From Mactra quadrangularis (taxonomy: Eukaryota; Mollusca; Bivalvia; Venerida; Mactridae), in contig CM046299.1 in assembly GCA_025267735.1 (NCBI GenBank), forward strand, positions 37,214,887-37,278,886: DNA of 64,000 bases. Direction: 5' to 3'. This document shows, in pieces, positions 1-12,200 of this stretch. Every line of letters begins with the position of its first letter. The stretch's first letter is position 1. A program made the position numbers and the translations under genes. The notes under the pieces were generated by a model that did not search any database, had not been told where the DNA came from, and was given only the letters and a program-made list of their open reading frames with translations.

Positions 1-27
1 TGTAAAACAAACGAAAGTTTATCTTAC

Positions 28-264
28 CAGCGGGTTTCTTGCATATTACTTGATGTTGTCCGCCACAACCATGTTCTGTCCATAGAAAACCTTGGGTAGA
101 GTCATCAATAGCACATTGTGTAAGCTCTGTTTCAGGAGAGTGCAGGAACTTGAACAAAGCCACAATACTGCCATCTATCCAGGAATATAACAAATTTTGA
201 TCATTGTCAACCATACCAATCCACCATGAAATATAATCTTCATCTACTCGCAGATCATCATGTG
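28..264 (-). CDS. C-type lectin domain, second-half exon
   Basis: A 237-nt, phase 1-1 exon. It contains the WWIGM motif (family WIGL), a YSWIDGS segment, then TQC, HGCGG and VICKK, which supply the remaining conserved cysteines. The usual calcium and sugar-binding motifs are altered: the EPN/QPD position reads SPETE and the WND position reads LWTEH. Classical calcium-dependent sugar binding is therefore doubtful. The donor G|GTAAGATA at 27-21 shows that the coding region continues beyond the left edge. Confidence 0.8.
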
Positions 265-3200
265 CTTAAATAAAACACAGATATTGAAATGTATAATTGC
301 AATACTTATTGACATGACGCCGGACCTCCCATTTCAAAATAGTCATAGTCCGCACAGCAATGAAAGGATAAGCGCATACTTGGACAAACATGGTAACCAT
401 GCATGTCTTTGAACACTAAGGATTACTTTGATATACAATTTAGCCATTTGTCTTAGAGCGTGGTTATAATAGCCTCAGCGTTATCCACTGAGTCACACGT
501 ATAAAAAATAATTTGTTGTTTTTTATAAAAAATTAGTGCATGCATATATAATTCATATAGGATAAATTGTACGTCCATTTTGGGAACCTATTTAAAAAAT
601 TAAAAGTGCAAAACATGTCTTGTTTACATAATTGGTTTATAGTCTTCGAGGGCTATATTTATGGTAGAATTGTACTACTCAGATACAAGCCACTGTAAAT
701 GCAATCCCCGTAAACAGATATCCTGTAGAGCACTGGCGTACAGGATCTCTACTATCTCAATGGAGAGTCACGTCGAGATGACCTTTATGTCGACTAATCA
801 ATGCGTAGCTTTCATCTAGACGAAACACTATTATTAACATTTAAAATTTGTAATGTCTATTTTAGACCAATGTTTGCAAGCTAACTTAACTATTATTCAA
901 AGTATGCGATTGGACGGCTCATTCCAAATTGCGTGACGTAAACGATGTAAACAAGTTACGTATCATAACAATTTCGTCATTAATATTATGATGAGAAAAG
1001 GTCGTCTGAACGTGACCCTCGTTTGAAAAAGGTCAGATCTAAATGAGCGAGTGGAAAATTTTAGATCGGGTTTTAATCAGATTGCTCAAAATGGAAAATG
1101 TAAAAATACAGATACCTATTGATAAATACTCATTTTTAATTATTTTCAAGCTCATTAAGTGAAATCTAAAGCAATCTTACACCGATATAGAAGAGAATAA
1201 TCTATTTAATCAATCATTTACCATAATTTTAAAATATTTCTATGATTGACATTCCATTCAATCTTTAATGGTTATAAAGATACATCAAACATTAAAAATC
1301 TCTAAGCATTATTTGTGTCATTGTATAAAATTTGACTTTTTGTTATTGTTACAATTTACGATAAATACATCGATATGGAAACACTTAGTCAATCTGATTG
1401 ATTTCTTCGAGAAGCCCGGAGAGCTTTGATGCTGTACTAAATCCATAAATATCTATGATTTGTTGGACATTCCTGCTTTAAACATTCGGAAGTTAGCTTA
1501 AATAAATCATAAATAGTTAAAACGTTCTATCAAATAGACATAATCGTAATAGGTTTGTCATCTAAAAATGAATTTTAACAATTGAAAGCAAATTAAACTG
1601 CAACTGATAGATATAACTAGTAAACGTTGGATAGGACCAACTAACCAAGTGACATTTACTATGTACATGTACGAAATGTAATTGTTTCGAGATGTAATTT
1701 AATTGTAATTTTCACTTATGATAATAAAATGTTTGTATTACTAAACGCAAATGCTAAGAAATAGCGTTCGCAGATCCAGTTCTGTCCATTGTCCGAACGC
1801 ATGTTCATTTGATGCTGACGTGTTTTCAAATATACCAGTAATGCTATGTACGTGGTACATGTAAACACTGACACATAATTTCTGCATCGAGTACATGCTG
1901 TTTTTGTAATACATGTGATTAGTAAGAGCATTTTTAGCACTCAATGAATTTTCTAGTATGCATTCATACAAATACTGAGGAATTGCATTTATTAACATAA
2001 TTCTATATACCAGTTCGTGTCTTTTGCAGAAAATCGAATTCATCTTCAGATGTTATAGACACAAGATCAGCGTCAATAGATGTACAGAAATCTCTTCCAT
2101 CATAAAAGGTCATCGTAGAGTCAGAGTTAAAATAATAACAATTATCATTGAATCCAATCCATCCCGGCTCACATACAGTATCATCTGAAAGAATAATAAA
2201 ACCAAGGTAAGCGATAGTGAGAAGAACATATATCATTTGAAATAATATTTAAAGATTTAAAAGCTAGCACAAATATCAATAAGACTACATTTTGTAGCAG
2301 AGCCATTTTTATACTCCGTACTGTTTCATGACTCTCTGTTTAAGGTAATATGATAGTTGCTGAATAAAATCCTCTAGAAATTTAAATATTGTGTAATTTG
2401 GACACATTTAAGCGTGTATAATTATGCTAGCGGAAAGCCTTATAGCGTTCAAGATCAGTAGCAAGTTCAATTATCCTAAACGTTCCAAAACGTTCCGTAA
2501 CGATACATTCGGAACTCCTCGGCCATTCGCAGCGAATAATCTAATCTAATAAACAAATATACGATCGTTAAGGCAATGAGTGATGTTTCAAAATTTATTG
2601 ACTGAAAACGAAACCTCACTCATTGCCTAAACGATCGTATATTTGTTTACTTCAACACGATTGTTTCAAAATAGCGTCTACATATGTCCGAGATTATTTG
2701 CAGCGAATAGCCGAGGAGTTCCGAATGTATCGTTACGGAACGTTTTGGAACGTTAAGGGTAATTGAACAGGCTAGAGATTTACCTCAGGTTGATGTACTA
2801 AGTGTAAACAATCGATCATGTTTAACGCGATATTATTATATTATACGGATATAAAACCTATATCCATGTCTATGAGCCACAGAATCTAGAAAAGATTTTC
2901 TTTTTTTTAATTCTGGCATACAATTGCTTTGAAAATATTAAAGAAAGTTTACAGTTTCACACCTTCGTCATTTTATCAATTGTTATGTTATATCAATGAA
3001 AAATATACCATTTTAAAGTGCATATGCTCAAGTTTTTAATGCACCTTAACTTGACTCGCTAAAATGTTTGACATCACCATATAATGACATCAGGTAAAAA
3101 CTTGTTATTTTCAAGATGGCGCGTCTGACGTCTAACCAGCGTGTTTTATCATAAAATATTTTTACGAAAGTAAAAGTGTAACAGATGCGCAATGAAAGTT

Positions 3201-6200
3201 CAAAAATATGTATAAAGGCATAGGCATGAGTAGAATGATTATATTCAAAATTGTCTGGAAGTTTGAACAACTTGGAACTGTAAAAGATGTGCCAAAGTGG
3301 GGCCGTCCCTTGACCAGCAGAAGTGATGAAAATGTCAGTGCGCTCTAAGACATGCTTCAACAAAGTCTAGAAAAATCTGTTCAACGCGTATCATCAGAGA
3401 TGAATGTCTTCATAAACATCTGTACATAATATTATATAAAAAAAACTAAGAACTGTTTCCATATCATATATGCAAAGCTTATCAATAACTGATCAAGTGG
3501 ATAGATTAGCATTTTGTAACTGAGCCACTGGCATTGTTGAAAATTACGCCGACACATTTCAAGATGTTTGGTTTATTGATGAGTTTACTTTTGTCCGGAC
3601 ATGTTTGCAAGTTAATTATGCAATTTTGGTCAGCTGCATAGCCCCATAATTTTGTAGACACGTGTGTTAAAAGTATTGTCACTTTCATGGAGCGCGTGAG
3701 TGAAGTGAAGCGTCAAAAAGAACAACATGGAAAACGTTATTAATTACTAATTTGACGTCAACCACAAAAATTTGTAATTTTATTAAATTGGCGTTTTCAT
3801 TTAAAGTATTTGACCAAATATATTACAAATGACAGGGATAAAACTTACACCTATTGTCTAGGTTTGTGATAATCTAGAAGAGTATTAACATGTTATAAAT
3901 TAGCATCAAAACTGTAAACTTTCTTTTTGGACACCCTGTATTAAACTCATCTAAAAACGTGAACTTAAATCCATGCAGAACTCCATTAAATTAATGCTGA
4001 TTTTAACATATTGTGAATACATTTTACATAATTGTTATCCATGTGAACCATATTTTTGAAGTTTTGAATAGTTGTACATGTAGTTCATTCTGACCGAACT
4101 TAATGTTTTTACGCAATGAAAGCTAATCTCACTCTAGTGACAATGTCCCTCCTTGGCAAGTGAAGATGTCAATATATCTCTATTAACATACTGTGTCGGA
4201 TTCATGACATGGACTTATTATATGTTATAGTGTAAAGTTTTGTACGAATGATTAATTAAATGTTTTATCTGTCATATTAGCACGCTCAATATAACCAAGA
4301 GTACGTGACGCAGTTGTTAACTCATCTGTATTTCAAATCTTGTTTCTTGAAGGTAGAACAGGTTTGAATCCCATCCTTGTTTAATAAATGTTTATCTTTT
4401 CATGAATAATGTCATCAATAATGTAAAACTTCCCTTCATAAGTAATGTATACATGTAGAAGCGGTCGGTCTTGTGTTAGGGCTGGGAAGTACTGTTAAAG
4501 TCAATGGTTAAGAAAAAACTAGATTTTGTGCGCTGGCTCTCGTAAAATGTCTGAACTTGTGTTGACACGGTGTCAATGAAATTAAATGAAATAATAGAAG
4601 ATATGCGCAAGGTTATGAGCAACCATATTAGAGTCAAGATGAAAATTTCGTCCAGTTTCTTACCAAAGAAGACACAGCTTGTTTTAGTATTTCCCAGATA
4701 GTAGTCACCATTCATTCGGATACCTTCTTCATACAGTTTTAAACATGTTGACAATGATAGGCCTTTTTCAGCCTCTAAAATATATGAATACATATATAAA
4801 TATTTAGATAATTTTACTAGAAAATTAAAGAAAGTATACATTGATGTATTTGTGATAATTGCAAATGGAGAAAAAGAATGCTTTTTAAAGAACTTGCAAA
4901 CTTGGATTTTTTTTAGGATTCTTAACAATTGAAAATTGTACGCTTAGATCATTAAATCTTACATGTGTGTATATTCATTTTAGACAATGTAAAAGTGCTA
5001 AGCGGATCTATCTGGAGGGGTATCATTAGATTGCAACCCCCATCTAGTGTTTGAAAGTATTGAGTTTTATTACAATCAATTTTGTTGAATTCGTAAAATA
5101 CCGTCTTTGGTATAGCCAGTCAAACAACCTTTGAATGTCTCATCACTCGGAAGCCTAATCATATAAAGTTACCATTTGAATAGACAGCACAGATCATGTA
5201 CATTTATTTATTTTAAACATCTCTAATGGACAAGAAATACAAGTATCACATAAAAAAATATGTTATTCATTGCATTTCAAAGTGAAAGTAGACCGATACC
5301 GAAAAGGAAATTTAGTTTTCAGTATTAATAACAATAGTTTTGCTTGCAGCGTGTATAATATGTAGTCTTGTGACAGAAATAATCATACTACATAAAAATG
5401 ATTTGGACCACACTCTTTGACGTTTACAAAAACATGAATATAGTGTGTTCTTATAAGAGGAATCCCTTTTTTGAGAAATCGGCAGTTTGTCGAAATTAAA
5501 CGAAGAAGGCAAAATGGTTTGAACTCTTTATTTGCCTCTAATGCACGTTATATTTCAAGCATATTTACGGTTATGAGAAGCTTTCATGTCTACTTTAAAC
5601 GAATATATCTACATAATATTATAGTGGCTTTAAACCTCTTAGTAAAAAATATCAGCTCACCCTGACACATGACAAACTTCACAAATTACAGCATACTTAC
5701 GCAGATTCATAACAGTTGCTACGTCTGAATTGCTAGCGTTACTGCAATATGAGTAATAAGCCGGGACAGCTGTACTCTGTGTATCATTGTAACAATTACA
5801 AAAGTGTGGATTTTGTGCAGCAGCAAAACGATAGTCTCTACCACGACATCTTTCCTTACATGTTCTCTGCAGTCCGCCGTATACAATCTCTGTCACAGCG
5901 GGTACGATTGTATCCATATTATAGCAACCATCTGTATTAGAATGTACATATTATCATAGCAACTATCTGTATTAGAATGTACATATTATCATAGCGACAA
6001 TCTGTATTAGAATGTACATATTATCATAGCAACTATCTGTATTAGAATGTACATATTATCATAGCGACAATCTGTATTAGAATGTACATATTATCATAGC
6101 GACAATCTGTATTAGAATGTTTATATTATTACAGCAACCATCTGTATTAGAATGTACATATTATCATAGCAACCATCTGTATTAGAATGTACATATTATC

Positions 6201-9200
6201 ATAGCAACCATCTGTATTAGAATGTACATATTATCATAGCAACCATCTGTATTAGAATGTACATATTATCATAGCAACCATCTGTATTAGAATGTACATA
6301 TTATCATAGCAACCATCTGTATTAGAATGTACATATTATCATAGCAACCATCTGTATAAGAATGTCCCTATTATCATAGCAACCATCTGTATTAGAATGT
6401 ACATATTATTATAACGACCATCTGTATTACAATGTACATATTATCATAGCAACCATCTGTATTATAATATACATATTATCATAGCAACCATCTGTATTAT
6501 AATATACATATTATCATAGCAACCATCTGTATTATAATATACATATTATCATAGCAACCATCTGTATTAGAATGTACATATTATCATAGCAACCATCTGT
6601 ATAAGAATGTCCCTATTATCATAGCAACCATCTGTATTAGAATGTACATATTATCATAACGACCATCTGTATTAGAATGTACATATTATCATAGCAACCA
6701 TCTGTATTAGAATGTACATATTATCATAGCAACTATCTGTATTATAATGCACATATTATCATAGCGACCAACTGTATTAGAATGTACATATTATCATAGC
6801 AACCATCTGTATTAGAATGTACATATTATCATAGCAACCATCTGTATTAGAATGTACATATTAGCATAGCAACTATCTGTATTATAATGCACATATTATC
6901 ATAGCGACCAACTGTATTAGAATGTACATATTATCATAGCAACCATCTGTATTAGAATGTACATATTATCATAGCGACCAACTGTATTAGAATGTACATA
7001 TTATCATAGCAACCATCTGTATAAGAATGTCCCTATTATCATAGCAACCATCTGTATTAGAATGTACATATTATCATAGCGACCAACTGTATTAGAATGT
7101 ACATATTATCATAGCAACCATCTGTATAAGAATGTCCCTATTATCATAGCAACCATCTGTATTAGAATGTACATATTATCATAGCAACCATCTGTATTAG
7201 AATGCACATATTATCATAGCGACCATCTGTATTAGAATGTTTATATTATTACAGCAACCATCTGTATTATAATATACATAATATATTAGCAACCATCTGT
7301 ATTAGAATGTACATATTATCATAGCAACCATCTGTATTAGAATGTTTATATTAATACAGCAACCATCTGTATTATAATATACATAATATATTAGCAACCA
7401 TCTGTATTAGAATGTACATATTATCATAGCAACCATCTGTATTAGAATGTTTATATTAATACAGCAACCATCTGTATTATAATATACATAATATATTAGC
7501 AACCATCTGTATTAGAATGTACATATTATCATAGCAACCATCTGTATTAGAATGTTTATATTAATACAGCAACCATCTGTATTATAATATACATATTATA
7601 TTAGCAACCATCTGTATATGAATGTAGTAGAGCTGTCACGATATACCGGTATATTGCAATACGCAGTTGAGGCAATACGTACCGCGGTACGAATTTAACG
7701 TAACCAGTATTTGGAATTTTTTTTATTTCATTTGAAAATGTGCCCCTTCGCATAATGAAACTAGCGAAGCGTCAGTTTTTCCATCGTTCATTCAATCTAA
7801 GCTTAAGTTACAAGAATTTTAACTGAATGGGACTCGTTCGATTGGTTGTACAACATATATCACAGTCCTTTGAAGACCGTACAGACTCGAAGAAGCTTGA
7901 TTCTATCAGTCGCTTCATGTAAGGTTTCCAACGTTTCTGTTAAATACAACAGAAGCATAACAAATCTAAAAGCCCACAATATATCGTGGTATGTATCACG
8001 ATACGCAAGAAGCGTATTGCAATTAACGATAAGCCCGTTGTATACCTGTGAAAATTCACCTGAGACAAAATACAATTATCTGTGTACACGTAATGTTGCT
8101 TAATTTGATTTTGCTCTATTTATGAACATAAATTTCAGTCATAAAAAAGTCAGCTTCTAGCACTTACCGTGACTTTACAGTACTATACAACGTGCTCGAT
8201 TTCTGGTCGAGGCGCACTTTCGCGGCTTGATTATGAAATAATTTCTACGACCATGCTCCCTCCTACTTACTAGTTTCAAATCATTCAGGGGAGTTGTCAG
8301 TCACTAACAAAAGTATGCGCCTAGTAACTTATTAACCGATTAATCCAGAAAAAATAACCTTTCCAGAAACGGTGAGCAGGTTGCTTGACCGTCGTGATAT
8401 GACCTACACAATGTTCTGCTACGGCATTGACCCCAATGATACGACAACATAGTGCACTCAGAATATCGAACTAAGTGAAAGTTTCGTAATTGTTCAATGC
8501 TAGTCACTTACACGGTTGATGCTGAAAAGTGCATTCAAAAAGCTGCTTATATCGATATATTTTAATACTATTAAGATGTAAAGCTGTATTCATGTTCATT
8601 AGCCAAAGAATATTTTCATGTTTTTGATTTAAAAAGAATCCTGACATGCTCATGTTGATTTTGACATTTAATACTTTACAGAAACGTTCTCCATATTGAT
8701 AGGTGTTACGAACATTCCAAACGTGTCATTTGAGTGAAACTATTTGCTTTGATAATATCCATGAATGTACATATATTGAGGAAGCTGTATCATGACGATT
8801 ATTTTCGATAGAACCACCAGACACCCCGTGTTTTGTATTTTTTTAATTTATTTATTGGGTTTAACGCCGTATCAACACATTTTAGGTCATTTCACGGCGT
8901 CCAGCGCACCTAACCTAGCTTTCCTTGACCTTTGTCTATAACCAGTACTCACCTACCCTTCCACAAGGCCGGAAACTTCTCCATATTATCTAATCAATGG
9001 AGGAAAATTGACATTATTGTCTAATTTTCACGGAAGGGTATAACCTCCCCGGGTGAGATTCGTACCCGTATCCCCCTCGGGACACGAGATTCCGCATCCC
9101 GGCGCGCTACCCGGGTATCGACCCGGGTTACGTGTTATGTAATACAAATGTGTATGATACATACCCATTGTTGTAAATACAGCCATTTCACCTTGAGTTC

Positions 9201-12200
9201 CACCGCAGAATACTTGTTGCTCAGGATCAGTTATATTATATCCTGGACATATTTGGTTACAATTGTCATTGTTTACTTTAGCATGGTTGGCATGGAGATA
9301 ATCAGCACACCAACACGTGTCGTTGTATATACCAGCAAGACTGAGATAAATAATTTATTTATTTTACAAAATTTCTTTAGTATTTAGTCAATTTACAAAT
9401 GGCTAAACACCTTAAGGCAATTGATACATGCCTTACACAATTAGGAAATTAACAAAATATCAGACACATTTAGAAAATTCACGAAATGACTGGCACAGTT
9501 AGGTGAATTGCAAAATGTCAGACACATCAGTCAATTTACAAAATGCATGCCGCACTTACGCAATTGAAAAAGGCTAAACAACTTAAGGCAGTTGATAAAT
9601 GTTTGATACATTTAGGCAATTTACTAAACGTTTTAATATTTAGGCATGTTTGCATTGCCTGGATTTACAAATTGCCTGTAGCATAAAAATACAGCGATCA
9701 GAAGTTTAGAATTCAACTTTGAATTTTAAAGCCTACCCGAGTAGTAGCTCAGTCGGTAGCAATCAAGTCTACTGATCGAGAAGTCGTGGGTTTGGCTCCA
9801 AGTCGGGAAAGGCTTTCGTAGAGTTTTTTTCGTCTTGAAATAATTTCTATCTACGGCCATTTTGTAAACTACTGTACCCCTGATCTTAAAATCACGCGTG
9901 GCAGTAGTCAGTCATTGACTGGATTATGAGCCAAATAACTGGTTAAAAGCTAAATCCGAATATCGCCCTACTAAGAACAGCGAGTTGGGCGACTGTCTAC
10001 CATTATATGACTTATACAAAGTGTTGCTACCTAGCTAAACCCGACAAAAATGTATAAAAAAAATATTAGAAATTAAACTAGACGAAAATCACTGAAAGTT
10101 ATCATTCGTGAATATCGTAGCATTTTTTATGTCATAGTCACGTGGTTTTGCCACAATGGAAATGATCTAAATGGGTTTTTTTTCAGCGTACTTACCCTTT
10201 GTTTTGATCTCTACAGTTCACAATACAAACAACATCCCCGTTGTCATTGGTTACGTTAAAAGTTGGTGTCAGGAAACTTCCGTTTGTCATACAACCGACA
10301 TATGTTGTAAGAGCTAAAATATAACATTTAACCATCATGGATTAAGAATTAATCATTTTGAGTATAAAACTGTCATGAGATTGTAGACCAACTTTTATAT
10401 GATAACATACTGCCTGACAACACGTCCCTGCTTCACCATTCGCCATACGCTTTAACCAGCAACATTTCTGAATGGCTGTTTGTTGTTAAGAAGTATGGAA
10501 TAGCATGAACACTTTAGCATGTGAACTTTATGAATTAATCCATAACCGGATATCGACTTATGTCGCGTATTAATCTTGTCACCTAGGTTTTCATTCCTCA
10601 TATAGATGTATTAACGGCGGATACAGAAATAACAGATGTTTGACGATTGATTACAGTAAGACGTTATCATCTTGTGCATGACATTTTTAATGTGTTCTGA
10701 ATTGATACTTAGACTTTATTTATAATCATATTAAAAAGTGTTTATATCATTTGATGCGCGCACTTACATTATGTCTCAGTCCCATAAAATCGTAGCTTGA
10801 TGCGGACCCGTACGTGCAGACAGCCGTAGGCCGTGGGAAGCCTTGCGTATTAAGGTGACGGTACGCTCATGGCACAAAACAACACATCTGTACGGAGCCG
10901 TAGCTGGAAGATATGCAAGTTTAATCCATGCTCGGCCATGCTTTTGTTCACGATTTGATTTTAAAACTGATATGTGTAACCATGGCTCATCTCACGGACC
11001 CTGGTAAAAACGTAACAGTCCGTACGGGTACGCAAGAGTTCGTACGGTTCCTTGCGGAGCTTGATCGCACGGCGCCCGCACGGTGCCCTCACGGTGCCCT
11101 CACGGCTATTTTTATGTTTATGGGACTGTAGCTTTACATAAGAATGATTTGAATCTTACTTTACATTTAATGTACAACAGTGAACTTTTACTAATGTCTT
11201 TTACAGTAAGTGCTATGTTGAACCTCATTTTTCACAACCCGTGTTTTTCACAACTTGTGAAAAACGCGTACGCAATTTTCACAAGTTGTGAAAATTGCGT
11301 ACGCGTTTTTCACAAATGAGCAATGTGAAAATTACGTTAGACATATTTTTCGATTTTTAGTCCTAACGCAATTTTCACAACATGAGTCAATATCAAAGTA
11401 AATTTAAAAGTATATTATGATAAACAAAATTAATGTTTCAGTTTTTTTTAATATACCATTTTGATGGTTAATGTCGCACATGGAAGCAAGATGTCGCAAT
11501 CACCCAAGGTCTTCCACCAGCCAGATTTGTGCCTTATTTAACCACCTTTACGTGCAAGCAACCACTTACGCGCATAGAGAAACCATCTTATGGTACATAG
11601 TAAGCACACATGCCCCATGGTACTGTTAAAATGTTCGTATTAACAAGATTCGCATCCAAAGCGACCGCCTCGAGATCCATAGCAGCCGCTCAAGCACACT
11701 TTCATTGCAACATATTTATTGCCCATAGTAATTACGTTAATGTTTCTAACAAACATTTAGGTCCTAGCATCCTATGTTACGATCCCTAGAAACAGCACAA
11801 ATATCCATGGTAACATTTATGTCCATAGCAACTTCTATCTAGCTTTAGTCGTTTAAGTTCAAACTAGCGACTCTTGGGGCATGAAGCACATAACCCATTA
11901 TCCACCCTGACACTAATATTTATATACATGTATTGTGCATAGCTGGCAACATGAAGATTCTACATTATTTCATATTTTGGTAAGATATACAGTTGGTAAA
12001 AAAGGTTTACATGTTGGGAAGATGCATGAATATTAAACTTAAATAAATATGGTTATAGCTAATACAATTGATATATAAAAGTAAAGGTCATCGATTTTTT
12101 TTAAACTTTTGATAATTGTGATTTATATTTTGTGAATTGTTACACAGTGGTCAATTTCAGAGGTGCAGATTTAATTGTCAGATTTTTTACCGTCGCTCAA

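Noticed and set aside
2185..2310. Separate lectin gene starting at 2236 or at an upstream ATG at 2306
   Set aside because: Both give plausible leaders, but the internal acceptor at 2185 is strong and fits the preceding exon in phase; kept as an alternative only.
4476..4928. 150-codon frame as a single exon
   Set aside because: Only 4664-4774 is bounded by splice sites and fits the phase; the rest is open intron sequence.
5450..5640. Similarity between 5450-5640 and 19130-19330
   Set aside because: Both contain 'aggaatcc' and 'gaatatatcttcata'-like words and may be an old repeat, but the match is too patchy to claim by eye.
5923..7627. CRISPR-like array
   Set aside because: Units are directly adjacent 35-mers with no unique spacers, in a eukaryotic intron; it is a minisatellite.
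7622..8100. hAT transposon with 'gctgtcacgatataccggta' end
   Set aside because: The left end resembles known hAT-type termini and inverted cacgata words are seen near 7985-8010, but I could not define a matching right end or target duplication.
10928..11131. Small proteins in the GC-rich element
   Set aside because: Overlapping frames in a MITE with low-complexity words; no start context or similarity.
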